From Cellulosimicrobium protaetiae (GTDB lineage: Bacteria; Actinomycetota; Actinomycetes; Actinomycetales; Cellulomonadaceae): DNA of 64,000 nt. Numbering within the stretch: position 1 is the first letter of the stretch; each line of letters starts with the position of its first letter. The DNA lies in the NCBI RefSeq assembly GCF_009708005.2, contig NZ_CP052757.1:3720001-3784000 (forward strand), written 5' to 3'. The notes below the pieces were generated by a model, which did not search any database, was not told where the DNA came from, and saw only the letters and a list, made by a program, of their open reading frames with translations. Positions 26,120 through 33,929 of this stretch are shown here, in pieces. The position numbers were made by a program, and so were the translations under genes.

Positions 26120-26548
26120 TCAGATCTCGCCCTGGTCGAGGCTCAGTGCGAGGAACGCCATGACGGCGGCGGGTGCGAGGAAGAAGAAGACGTCGAGCCC
26201 GCGCGAGCGGACGGTGATCCCGACGGGGCCGGGGCCGGGGATGACGGCGCGGCACACGCCGGCCACGGCGAGCAGCGCGGCGAGAGTGAAGCAGCCGGCG
26301 CGCGCACCGACGAGCACCGCGACGAGCGTCGAGACCGCGACGCCCGCGAGCACGAGCCACATCGCCGGCTGGCGCGCCGGGGCGAGGCTCGCGGGTGGTT
26401 CGGGGACCGGGGGCTGTGCCTCGTCGTCGGGCCGCGCCCCTGCGGAGGGCTCACCGTCTCCCGGCTCGTCGTCGACGTGGTGCCACGTCGGCACGAGCGT
26501 CGTCGGCGGCCGGTGCCGCGTCCCTCCGTCCGCGGTGACGTCGGTCAC
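26120..26548 (-). CDS. DUF3017 domain membrane protein
   Basis: A 142-residue protein with about 60 polar, Pro/Asp-rich residues at the N-terminus, then three membrane helices (MWLVLAGVAVSTLVAVL, CFTLAALLAVAGVCRAV, FFFLAPAAVMAFLALSL). The VRSRGLDVFFFLA turn is typical of DUF3017, a small actinobacterial family of unknown function. In streptomycetes such genes lie beside folD, purH and mdh; here folD and mdh are in the same 25 kb but not adjacent. The GTG start at 26548 is supported by an AAGGTG site about 6 nt upstream. No catalytic residues can be seen. Confidence 0.75.
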   Translation of the reverse strand: MTDVTADGGTRHRPPTTLVPTWHHVDDEPGDGEPSAGARPDDEAQPPVPEPPASLAPARQPAMWLVLAGVAVSTLVAVLVGARAGCFTLAALLAVAGVCRAVIPGPGPVGITVRSRGLDVFFFLAPAAVMAFLALSLDQGEI

Positions 26549-26602
26549 GCTGCTGCACCTTCCACGTCCGGAAGCCTACCGTCGTGGCCTAGCGTGACGT
26601 GC

Positions 26603-27997
26603 ATGTCGTCCGCCGAGCCGCCGGTCCTCCCACCGCCCCCCGCGCACCGCGCCGCTCCTCCCACGGGCGTCCCGGGTCCGCCCGCGTCGGTGGTCGTCGT
26701 CGGCGCGGGGCTCGCCGGCGCGCAGACGGTAGGCGCGCTCCGCCGTCGGGGCTACGCCGGTCGGGTCACGGTCCTCGGCGCCGAGGGAGTTCCTCCCTAC
26801 GACCGGCCGCCGTTGTCGAAGGAGCTCCTGAGCCGCCCGAGCCCCGCATGGCTCGCCGACGACCTGGGCGTGGACGTCGAGGACCTGGCGGACGAGGTCC
26901 GCCTCCAGGACCCGGCCGTGCAGCTGGTGCGACGCCGGGCGTCCGATGGTGGCGCGTGGGAGGTCACGACCGCGTCGGGCGACCGCCTGACCGCCGACTC
27001 CGTCGTGCTCGCGGTCGGGTCCGCGCCGGTCCGGCCCGACGGCTGGGAACAGGCCACGCTCCTGCACACCGCGCAGGACGCCGCGGCCCTGCGCGCAGCG
27101 CTGCACCCGGGGCTTCGCCTCGTGATCGTCGGCGCCGGATGGATCGGGGCCGAGCTGGCCGGCGTCGCCGTCCGCGCGGGTGCGCACGTCACGGTCCTCG
27201 AGGCCGCGGACGCACCGTTGCGCCGCCAGCTCGGACCGGTCGTCGGCGCGCACCTCTCGCCGTGGTACGCGGCCGTCGGCGCCGAGCTCGTGACCGGCGT
27301 CGCGGTCGCGCAGGTGCGGCCGGACGGCGTCCGGCTCGCCGACGGTCGCGAGCTGTCGGCCGACCTCGTGCTCGCCGCCGTGGGCGCCCGCCCCGCGACG
27401 GACTGGCTCGACGGCGCGGTCCCGCGCGACCCGCGCGGCAGCATCCCCGTGGACACCACCGGCGCGGTACCGGGCCTGGACGGGCTCTGGGCCGTGGGCG
27501 ACTGCGCGACGCGCGAGCACCCGCTGCTCGGCGCAGTCCCCGGCGGTCACTGGTCCGCCGCGCTCCACGACCCCGACGCGACGGTCGCCGCGCTGCTCGG
27601 CGACGACGAGGTCGGAACGGGCCACGCGCCCTACGTGTTCTCCCAGCAGCTCGGGCACGACCTCGCCCTGTTCGGCGTGCCCGCCGAGGGCGACATCGTG
27701 CTGTTCCGCGGCGACCCGACGGGCGGCGCGACCGGCCACGACGGCTGGGCCGCGTTCTACCTCGCCCCGGGCGCGCACTCCGGCTCCACCTCGGGCGACG
27801 GCACGACGGCGGACGGCAGCCCGGCTGCGGACGGCGGCCCCGAGCACCGGTCCATCGAGGTCCGGGCGGTCCTGCTCGTCGACTCGCCACGCGACGTCGG
27901 CCCGGTCCGCAAGGCGATGAACCGCACCGGCCGTCTCCGCGTCAACCTCGACGCCGCGCTCGACCCGACCCGCCGCCTCCGCGACGCCCTGGCCTGA
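26603..27997 (+). CDS. FAD-dependent NAD(P)/ferredoxin-type reductase
   Basis: A 464-residue flavoprotein of the ferredoxin/rubredoxin reductase family. An N-terminal Pro-rich stretch is followed by the FAD-binding VVVVGAGLAGAQTVGALRR motif, PPYDRPPLSKELL, a second dinucleotide fold (LVIVGAGWIGAELAG) for NAD(P)H, and the FAD-binding GLDGLWAVGDCA. The reductase C-terminal domain follows (YVFSQQLGHDLALFG), with a Gly/Ser/Asp-rich insertion near residues 394-415. It probably passes electrons from NAD(P)H to a ferredoxin or P450 partner not seen here. The ATG at 26603 is preferred: TAGCGT lies 7 nt upstream, suggesting a leaderless message. Confidence 0.87.
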   Translation: MSSAEPPVLPPPPAHRAAPPTGVPGPPASVVVVGAGLAGAQTVGALRRRGYAGRVTVLGAEGVPPYDRPPLSKELLSRPSPAWLADDLGVDVEDLADEVRLQDPAVQLVRRRASDGGAWEVTTASGDRLTADSVVLAVGSAPVRPDGWEQATLLHTAQDAAALRAALHPGLRLVIVGAGWIGAELAGVAVRAGAHVTVLEAADAPLRRQLGPVVGAHLSPWYAAVGAELVTGVAVAQVRPDGVRLADGRELSADLVLAAVGARPATDWLDGAVPRDPRGSIPVDTTGAVPGLDGLWAVGDCATREHPLLGAVPGGHWSAALHDPDATVAALLGDDEVGTGHAPYVFSQQLGHDLALFGVPAEGDIVLFRGDPTGGATGHDGWAAFYLAPGAHSGSTSGDGTTADGSPAADGGPEHRSIEVRAVLLVDSPRDVGPVRKAMNRTGRLRVNLDAALDPTRRLRDALA

Positions 27998-28016
27998 GCC
28001 CGCCGCGAGGCCGGTT

Positions 28017-28251
28017 GACCGCGGTGAACCGGTCGCAGGGCCAGCCGACCCCGTGACGAGCCGGGCACGAGGCGGGCCGACCCCGTGGCGAGCCGGTCAC
28101 GAAGCCAGCCGACCCGTGGCGAGCCGGTCACGAAGCCAGCCGACCCGTGGCGAGCCGGTCACGAAGCCAGCCGACCCGTGGCGACCCGGTCACGAAGCCA
28201 GCCGACCCCGTGACGAACCGGTCGCGATGCGAGCCGGTCACGAGGCGAGCC
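28017..28251 (+). repeat. 31-bp tandem repeat array
   Basis: About seven head-to-tail units of 30-32 bp, each beginning GACCC(C)GTGGCGAGCC and ending GGTCACGAAGCCAGCC. Clear unit starts are at 28047, 28079, 28111, 28142, 28173 and 28204; the copies at 28111 and 28142 are identical, and outer ones are more diverged. Each unit is itself made of two related 15-16 bp halves. There are no spacers, so it is not a CRISPR array. Confidence 0.9.
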
Positions 28252-28257
28252 GAGAGC

Positions 28258-28362
28258 GCGGGCCGAGGGACGGGGCTGCGCGCGGTCGTGGCGGGCCTGG
28301 CGGGAGCGCTGAGGAACGAGGCGCGGATGGTAGACCGCGCGCAGCCCCGTCCCTCGGCCCGC
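28258..28362 (+). ncRNA. Core-and-arms structured element, copy 1
   Basis: Perfect 30-bp arms (28,258-28,287 and 28,333-28,362) enclose a 45-nt core. The core reads GTGGCGGGCCTGGCGGGAGC, then a GCGCT/GGCGC mini-stem that shares its first GC with this block, around loop GAGGAACGA, then GCGGATGGTA. The core is nearly identical to cores at 36,989-37,034 (opposite strand) and 47,853-47,901, while the arms are unrelated in sequence. GTC before and GAC after the core are constant. The inner mini-stem varies with compensation between copies, which points to a folded RNA or single-stranded DNA. Called ncRNA for lack of a better type; transcription is not shown. Confidence 0.65.
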
Positions 28363-28401
28363 CCCGACCAGACCAGACCGGAATCTGACCGGGATTCCCG
28401 G

Positions 28402-30084
28402 TCAGTGCGCGAAGTGGCGCGTCCCCGTGAAGTACATCGTCACGCCCGCCGCCTGCGCCGCCTCGATCACCTCGGCGTCGCGGATCGACCCGCCCGGCGC
28501 GACGACGGCACGCACGCCCGCGTCGAGGAGGATCTGCAGGCCGTCGGCGAAGGGGAAGAACGCGTCGGACGCCGCGACGGCGCCGCGCGCCCGCTCCTGC
28601 CCGTCGGCGAGGGTGTTGGCGCGCTCGACCGCGAGGCGGCACGAGTCCACGCGGTTGACCTGTCCCATCCCGACGCCGACGGCGGCGCCGTCGTGCGCGA
28701 GGAGGATCGCGTTGGACTTCGCGGCACGGATCGCGCGCCACGCGAACGCGAGGTCGGCGAGCGTCGCGTCGTCGGCGGCCTCGCCGGTGACGAGGTTCCA
28801 GTGCTGCGGGTCGTCGCCGCCCGTGACCTGGCCCTCGGTGTCCGTCACGACGGCGTCGACCCGGTCCACGCTCTGCACGAGCAGCCCGCCGCTGATCGGC
28901 CGTGTCTCGACGGCCGCCGCGGGCGGGGCGTCGACGACGAGGAGGCGGATGTTCTTCTTCGCCCGGAGGATCTCCAGCGCCTCGGGCTCGAAGCCGGGCG
29001 CCACGACGACCTCGGTGAACACGGGCGCGATCTGCTCGGCGGCAGCCTTGGTGACGACGCCGTTGGCCGCGATGACGCCGCCGTAGGCCGAGACGGGGTC
29101 GGTCGCGTGGGCCCGGGCGTGGGCGTCGGCGACGTCGGTGCCGACCGCGATGCCGCACGGGTTCGCGTGCTTGATGATCGCCACGGCCGGCGCGGTGTGG
29201 TCGTGCGCGGCGCGCCACGCGGCGTCGGCGTCGACGTAGTTGTTGTAGCTCATGGCCTTGCCGTGGAGCTGCGTGGCCTGGGCGAGGCCGTTCCGGCCGT
29301 CGCCGTTCGTGTACAGCGCGGCGCGCTGGTGCGGGTTCTCGCCGTAGCGCAGTACGTCGGCGCGGTCCCACGTCGCACCGATCCAGGCCGGGAAGCCCGT
29401 GCTCACGGTCTCGCCGTCGGCCGGGACCGCGTCCGTGGGCGCCACGACGTTCCCCATCCAGGACGCGACCGCGACGTCGTACGTCGCGGTGTGCACGAAC
29501 GCGGCGGCCGCGAGCGCCTTGCGCTGCGCGTAGGTGAAACCGCCCGCCTGCACGGCCGCCACGACGTCGTCGTACCGGGCCGGGTCGACGACGACGGCGA
29601 CGCTCGGGTGGTTCTTCGCGGCCGCGCGGACCATCGAGGGCCCGCCGATGTCGATCTGCTCGACGACCTCGTCCGGCCCCGCACCCGACGCGACGGTCGC
29701 GGCGAACGGGTAGAGGTTGACGACGACGAGCTCGAACGGCGCGATGCCGAGCTCGTCGAGCTGCGCGAGGTGGTCGGCCTTGCGCGAGTCCGCGAGGATC
29801 CCGGCGTGCACGCGCGGGTGGAGCGTCTTGACCCGGCCCTCGAGGCACTCGGGGAACCCGGTGAGGTCCTCGACCTTCGTCACGGGGACGCCCGCACCCG
29901 CGATCGTCGACGCGGTGGAGCCGGTGGAGACGAGCTCGACGCCCGCGGCGTGGAGCGCGGTGGCGAGCTCGACGAGGCCGGTCTTGTCGTAGACGCTCAG
30001 GAGCGCGCGCCGCACGGGACGCTGCGCGTCGTCGGCGAGCTGGACGTCGGGGGCGGCAGGCACGTGCGGGGCCGGGTGGGACAT
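28402..30084 (-). CDS. purH: Bifunctional AICAR transformylase / IMP cyclohydrolase
   Basis: A 560-residue enzyme of the last two steps of purine synthesis, using 10-formyl-THF to formylate AICAR and then closing the ring to IMP. The N-terminal cyclohydrolase domain has [30 protein letters not shown] and [15 protein letters not shown]. The transformylase domain has [11 protein letters not shown] with the catalytic Lys-His, and ends [15 protein letters not shown] and TGTRHFAH. A 40-residue extension precedes the domain. The ATG at 30084 has GAGGAG about 10 nt upstream. A ZTP riboswitch in the leader senses the phosphorylated form of its own substrate, AICAR (ZMP/ZTP), so induction by substrate build-up is expected. 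Confidence 0.95.
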   Translation of the reverse strand: MSHPAPHVPAAPDVQLADDAQRPVRRALLSVYDKTGLVELATALHAAGVELVSTGSTASTIAGAGVPVTKVEDLTGFPECLEGRVKTLHPRVHAGILADSRKADHLAQLDELGIAPFELVVVNLYPFAATVASGAGPDEVVEQIDIGGPSMVRAAAKNHPSVAVVVDPARYDDVVAAVQAGGFTYAQRKALAAAAFVHTATYDVAVASWMGNVVAPTDAVPADGETVSTGFPAWIGATWDRADVLRYGENPHQRAALYTNGDGRNGLAQATQLHGKAMSYNNYVDADAAWRAAHDHTAPAVAIIKHANPCGIAVGTDVADAHARAHATDPVSAYGGVIAANGVVTKAAAEQIAPVFTEVVVAPGFEPEALEILRAKKNIRLLVVDAPPAAAVETRPISGGLLVQSVDRVDAVVTDTEGQVTGGDDPQHWNLVTGEAADDATLADLAFAWRAIRAAKSNAILLAHDGAAVGVGMGQVNRVDSCRLAVERANTLADGQERARGAVAASDAFFPFADGLQILLDAGVRAVVAPGGSIRDAEVIEAAQAAGVTMYFTGTRHFAH

Positions 30085-30151
30085 GACGAGGGGCTCCTCT
30101 GGGTCGCGGTCGCGGTCCGGCGGCGTGCCGGTACCGTGTGGCTGAACCCAG

Positions 30152-30232
30152 GCGCCCAGGCGGTCGACGCACCAGCAGGTTGGTCCGGTCGCTCCCCGGT
30201 GGTCGTTCCCACCCTCGCCAGTCGCGGCCGTC
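30152..30232 (-). ncRNA. ZTP (pfl) riboswitch upstream of purH
   Basis: On the minus strand the leader shows GCGACTGGCG (30,215-30,224), a hairpin closing with CCACCGGGGAGCGACC, a linker, and CGCCTGGGC (30,154-30,162). These are the same ordered blocks as in the glyA leader. The 5' part abuts the stop codon of the upstream MFS gene. Downstream, CTGGGTT and ACCCAG could pair close to the purH ribosome site, a possible expression platform. Confidence 0.88.
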
Positions 30233-30239
30233 GCCCAGT

Positions 30240-31658
30240 CTACCGGTCCGCCCCGGACGGCCCGGGCTCGTCCGCCGCGATGCCCGACGCGGCGAGGGCG
30301 GCGGCGTCGTCGGCCCAGGTGTCGGGCGTGCCGACCCGCCAGAGGGACCGGACCGTGCTGAGGACCGCGACCGTGACGACGAGGAGCCCCGCGAGCACCG
30401 CGAGCGCGGACCCGAGCCCGAACCGGTCGAGGAGACCGCTGCCGACGAGCGGGACGAGAGGTCCCGCGGCGAGACCGGTGAGCCCGAGCACGGACGACAG
30501 CCTGCCCTGGAGCTGCGGCGGGGTGACCGCCGCGGCGTAGCCCGAGAGGCCCGCGTTCACCGCAGGGACGAGCAGGAGCGCGAGCGGCAGCACCACGAGG
30601 TAGGCGGCGTACGACTCCAGCACCGCCATGACGACGGCCCCTGCCGCGAGCACCCCGAGGGCCGCGACGACGAGCGCACCCGCGCGGACCCGGGCGACGA
30701 GCCGGGGCGCGAGGACCGCGCCGACGAGCACGCCCACGCCGACCGCGAGGTCGACGAGCCCGATGAGGACGGGCGCCGTGCCGGTGCGCACCAGCTCGAG
30801 GTTGATCCCGACCATGAGCCCGCCGAACGCGACGTTGATGACGACGAACAGGCCGAGCAGCGCGCGGAACAACGGCACGGACCACACGAACCGGAGCCCC
30901 TCGCGCAGCGCCTCCGCGGGGCGGGTCGCGCGCGCCGCGGCGACGTCGCCGTTGAGCGGCTCGCGCACGAACCAGGTGCAGACGGCGGTGGCGAGGTGCC
31001 CGATCGCTGCCCCGGCGAGCGGGACGGCGTGCGCGACGGCGTACAGCACCCCGCCGAGGGGCCCCGCGAGGAGGCTCGCGACGGCGTCCCGTCCCTGCAC
31101 GGCCGCGAGCGCCGTCGGCAGCTGGGGCACGGGAACGACCGAGCGGAAGGCTCCGCTCGTGGCCGGGTCGACGAGGGCCCCCACCACCGAGGCGCCGAAG
31201 AGCACGGCCGCGAGGTGCCAGGCGGTGAGCGACCCGAGTCCTGCGGCGAGCGCGACGGTCGCCCACAGCGCCGCGCCGACGCTCGCGGACACGACGATGA
31301 GCCGACGCCGGTCGACCCGGTCCGCGACGACGCCGGCCGGGAGCGTCGCGAGGAGCGCCCCGAGCTGGCCGACGGCCGCGACCACGCCCGCCTGCACGAC
31401 CGACCCCGTGATCCCGTAGGCGACGAGCGGCACGGCGAAGAGTGCGACGCCCGCCCCGAGCGACTCCGCGGTCATCCCCGTCATGAGCAGCATGTACGAC
31501 CGGTTGCGCAGGAGCGACGGCGGGACCGCACCGCCGGGGGCGGCACCCGGCATGACGGCGTCCGGCACGACGGCGGCGGGCGTGGCGGGGTCTGCGGCCG
31601 TCGACGACGGGCCGGTGGGCGGGTGGTCCTCGACCGAGGCGGCAGGCGGGTTCGTCAT
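30240..31658 (-). CDS. MFS transporter, DHA-type exporter
   Basis: A 472-residue membrane protein. About 50 polar N-terminal residues precede 12 membrane helices. The [20 protein letters not shown] segment is the classic MFS loop 2-3 motif, and the [11 protein letters not shown] and [23 protein letters not shown] segments match enterobactin-exporter-like and macrolide-efflux-like MFS proteins. The cargo is unknown. It is divergent from an ArsR-type regulator with palindromic sites between them, so the pair probably forms a substrate-responsive efflux module. TAGGTT (31,665-31,670, minus strand) lies 6 nt before the ATG, suggesting a leaderless transcript. Confidence 0.85.
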   Translation of the reverse strand: MTNPPAASVEDHPPTGPSSTAADPATPAAVVPDAVMPGAAPGGAVPPSLLRNRSYMLLMTGMTAESLGAGVALFAVPLVAYGITGSVVQAGVVAAVGQLGALLATLPAGVVADRVDRRRLIVVSASVGAALWATVALAAGLGSLTAWHLAAVLFGASVVGALVDPATSGAFRSVVPVPQLPTALAAVQGRDAVASLLAGPLGGVLYAVAHAVPLAGAAIGHLATAVCTWFVREPLNGDVAAARATRPAEALREGLRFVWSVPLFRALLGLFVVINVAFGGLMVGINLELVRTGTAPVLIGLVDLAVGVGVLVGAVLAPRLVARVRAGALVVAALGVLAAGAVVMAVLESYAAYLVVLPLALLLVPAVNAGLSGYAAAVTPPQLQGRLSSVLGLTGLAAGPLVPLVGSGLLDRFGLGSALAVLAGLLVVTVAVLSTVRSLWRVGTPDTWADDAAALAASGIAADEPGPSGADR

Positions 31659-31664
31659 GGCACG

Positions 31665-31754
31665 AACCTAGGTGCGCAACTCCTGTTGCGCAATAGGTGT
31701 TGCGCACTTTCTTCTGCGCACCACCGCGTGCACGGCCCCGGGCGTTGCTAGCCT
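31665..31754. promoter_or_regulatory. Divergent promoter-operator region of the MFS / ArsR pair
   Basis: A perfect palindrome TGCGCAAC-TCCT-GTTGCGCA lies at 31,673-31,692, with a further GTTGCGCA at 31,699-31,706 and CTGCGCA at 31,713-31,719. It adjoins TAGGTT (31,665-31,670), the -10 of the MFS gene. The ArsR gene has its own TAGCCT at 31,749-31,754. The arrangement suggests that the regulator represses the exporter and perhaps itself. Confidence 0.7.
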
Positions 31755-31760
31755 CGGCCT

Positions 31761-32408
31761 GTGCTCGAGACCTTCCGCGTCCAGGACCCCGCGGCGCTGC
31801 GGGCGATCGCGCACCCGCTGCGCCAACGCATCCTCGTGGAGCTCGCCGTGCTCGGGCACGCGCGCGCCGCCGACCTCGCCCAGGCGACCGGAGAGCCCGC
31901 GAACTCCGTGAGCTTCCACCTCCGGGTGCTCGCCAAGGCCGGGATGATCGTCGAGGCGCCCGAGCACGCGCGCGACCGCCGCGACCGGGTGTGGAAGAAC
32001 GTGGCCGAGAGCTACGCCGTGGAGCCCGGGACGCCCGACGCCGTGCGCCACGTGGTGCGCCCCGCCCTGGCCTGGGCGGAGGAGACGTTCCGGCGCGGCA
32101 GCGCGACCGGGGCTCGGGACGACCGGATCCTCGCCCTCAGCACGCTCGTGCTCACGGCCGAGCAGGCCGCGACGATGTCCCGCGAGCTCGCGGAGCTGCT
32201 CGAGCGCTGGACCGCGCGCTCGCTCGAGGAGGGGCGCGCCGCGCCCCAGGAGCGTCGCGAGACCTACCAGGCCCTCGCCGTGCTCGCGCCCCGCGACCTC
32301 CCCCCGGCGGACGACGCCCGGGTGGGCGAGGGCACGACGGCACCACGTCCCACGGCTCCGCGCCGCGCGGAGTCGACGTCGGAGTCGGAGTCGGAGTCGG
32401 AGTCCTAG
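31761..32408 (+). CDS. ArsR/HTH_20-type winged-helix regulator
   Basis: A 215-residue predicted repressor. The N-terminal winged helix runs over about residues 10-80 ([47 protein letters not shown]), and a helical region follows. No metal-binding Cys pair is present, so a metal sensor is unlikely. The C-terminus is low-complexity and ends in a SESESESES run encoded by five GAGTCG units. The GTG start lies 6 nt after TAGCCT, suggesting a leaderless transcript. Its TAG stop overlaps the stop of the convergent purN gene by three bases. It is the likely regulator of the divergent MFS exporter. Confidence 0.82.
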   Translation: MLETFRVQDPAALRAIAHPLRQRILVELAVLGHARAADLAQATGEPANSVSFHLRVLAKAGMIVEAPEHARDRRDRVWKNVAESYAVEPGTPDAVRHVVRPALAWAEETFRRGSATGARDDRILALSTLVLTAEQAATMSRELAELLERWTARSLEEGRAAPQERRETYQALAVLAPRDLPPADDARVGEGTTAPRPTAPRRAESTSESESESES

Positions 32409-33046
32409 CCCAGCAGCGCCCGGCGGCCCTCGACGCGCAGCCCCTCGCGCGCGACCCGGCCGACCGTCTCGACGAGCAGCGCGCGCTCCGCGACCTTGAT
32501 GCGCTCGTGGAGCGACGACTCGTCGTCGCCGTCCTCGACCGGCACCGCGACCTGGGCGATGATCGGCCCGGTGTCGACCCCGTCGTCGACCACGTGGACC
32601 GTGCACCCCGTGACGCGCACGCCGTAGGCGAGCGCGTCCCGCACGCCGTGGGCGCCCGGGAAGGACGGCAGGAGCGCGGGGTGCGTGTTGATCGTGCGCC
32701 CCGCGAAGCGCCCGACGAACGCCGGGCCGAGGATGCGCATGAAGCCTGCGAGGACCACGAGGTCGGGCCGGAAGACGTCGACCGCCTGCGCGACCGCCTC
32801 GTTCCACGCGGCCCGGTCGTCGAAGTCGCCCGGGGCCACGACGACGGCGGCGATCCCGGCCTCGCGGGCGAGGTCGAGGCCGCCGGCGTCCGCCTTGTCC
32901 GACACGACGCCGACGACGCGTGCGCCGTACGCGGCGTCGTCGTGCGCGGCGAGGATCGCGGCGAGGTTGGAGCCGGCGCCCGAGACGAGGACGACGACAC
33001 GGGCGGCGGAGGTGGACTCGACGGGGTGGCCGGACGGCGTCTGCAC
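32405..33046 (-). CDS. purN: Phosphoribosylglycinamide formyltransferase (GAR transformylase)
   Basis: A 213-residue cytosolic enzyme that transfers the formyl group of 10-formyl-THF to GAR in purine synthesis. The VVLVSGAGSNLAAIL loop, VGVVSDK, AGFMRILGPAFV, NTHPALLPSFPGAHGVRDAL (catalytic Asn-His) and TVHVVDDGVDTGPII with the catalytic Asp are all visible. The GTG at 33046 is preferred, with GCAGGAGC about 4 nt upstream; the longer open frame encodes a Pro/Gly-rich peptide antisense to the next gene. No ZTP riboswitch is visible in its leader, in contrast to purH. Purine synthesis is thus split into separately regulated units here. Confidence 0.94.
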   Translation of the reverse strand: MQTPSGHPVESTSAARVVVLVSGAGSNLAAILAAHDDAAYGARVVGVVSDKADAGGLDLAREAGIAAVVVAPGDFDDRAAWNEAVAQAVDVFRPDLVVLAGFMRILGPAFVGRFAGRTINTHPALLPSFPGAHGVRDALAYGVRVTGCTVHVVDDGVDTGPIIAQVAVPVEDGDDESSLHERIKVAERALLVETVGRVAREGLRVEGRRALLG

Positions 33047-33217
33047 GGTGCTCCTGCGGGGTTCGGGGGTGGCCCGGGTGCGGGCTCGGTGGCTGCGGCG
33101 TGGTGCCGCGATGAGCTTCTGCGGCACCTCGGCGGGACGGGGCGGACGCCCTCCCGGGCACCCGGTCTCCGATGGGAGAATGTACCGCGAGCCGCCCGAC
33201 CGACCGAGGAGCTGCCC

Positions 33218-33856
33218 GTGGGCAACCCGTACGCACCGCCCCGTCCCGACGCGCCGCAGCAGCCCCGACCCGAGCCGCAGCAGCCGCCGCAGGAGGGCGC
33301 GCGTCCGGACGCGCCGGTCCCGCCCCCGCCGGACGTCCCCCCGTCGGGCACGACCCCGCCCCCGGGACCGCCCGGGACCGGGTGGCCCGCGCCCCTCGTC
33401 ACCGACCCGCAGGCCGACCGCCGCCCGGCCCCGAACGAGCCGCCCGAGCCCGACCCGGAGCTCGCGCGGGCCGCGACGCGGCGGGTGCTCCACTTCGGGC
33501 TCCTGCTGCTCGCCGTGATCGTCGTGAGCACCATGCCGTTCCCGTGGCAGGCCGTGAGCCTCGCGCTCGCCGTCGGGGCGATCGTCGTGGGCATCCGGGC
33601 GCTGCTCGCCGTCTGGCGCGCACGCGTGCGCGGTGCGCTCGTCCCCGCACTGGGCATCGGCGTGGGCCTCTCGGCGATGCTCGCGCTGCAGATGGTCTCG
33701 ACGCTCGTCACGTGGGACGTCGCGCTGGCGCACCAGCAGTGCCTCGACGGCGCGATCACGGTCTCCGCGGAGAAGCGCTGCGACGTCGAGCGGACGCAGG
33801 CGCTCGAGGAGACGTTCGCCCGGTGGTTCCCCACGCCGGCCCCCGCGTCGTCCTGA
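33218..33856 (+). CDS. Proline-rich membrane protein of unknown function
   Basis: A 212-residue protein. The first 90 residues are Pro/Gln/Asp-rich and disordered-looking (APPRPDAPQQPRPEPQQPPQ). Three hydrophobic helices follow (HFGLLLLAVIVVSTMPF, AVSLALAVGAIVVGIRALLAV, ALVPALGIGVGLSAMLAL), and the C-terminal 50 residues are hydrophilic with two Cys residues (CLDGAITVSAEKRC). The GTG at 33218 has GAGGAG 6 nt upstream. Similar small membrane proteins occur widely in actinobacteria without a known role. It is divergent from purN with about 170 bases between starts. Confidence 0.72.
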   Translation: MGNPYAPPRPDAPQQPRPEPQQPPQEGARPDAPVPPPPDVPPSGTTPPPGPPGTGWPAPLVTDPQADRRPAPNEPPEPDPELARAATRRVLHFGLLLLAVIVVSTMPFPWQAVSLALAVGAIVVGIRALLAVWRARVRGALVPALGIGVGLSAMLALQMVSTLVTWDVALAHQQCLDGAITVSAEKRCDVERTQALEETFARWFPTPAPASS

Positions 33857-33929
33857 CCCGTCCGACGCCGCGCGGCACCCGGTGAGACTCCGTCACCCGC
33901 TCGTGACATCGAGTCTCTAAGGTGTGCCC

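Larger units (their letters stand above)
27998..28401. other. 404-base repeat-rich spacer between convergent reductase and purH genes
   Basis: No gene is seen. The spacer holds a 31-bp tandem array (28,017-28,251) and then a core-and-arms structured element (28,258-28,362), both listed separately. The last 39 bases before the purH stop show nothing recognisable beyond a short GACCAGACCAGACC run. Confidence 0.8.

Noticed and set aside
28017-28251. Possible CRISPR array
   Set aside because: Units abut with no unique spacers, and no cas genes are present in the window.
28288-28332. GAGGAA in the core as part of an RNase P RNA
   Set aside because: None of the other RNase P conserved regions occurs, and the element is about 100 nt and multi-copy.
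28258-28362. Structured element as a MITE or retron/DGR part
   Set aside because: The arms differ between copies, unlike MITE terminal repeats, and no reverse transcriptase, transposase or target-site duplication is seen in the window.
33047-33217. Third ZTP riboswitch before purN
   Set aside because: The CGACTGGCG and CGCCTGGGC blocks are missing; only unspecific GC-rich pairing is visible.
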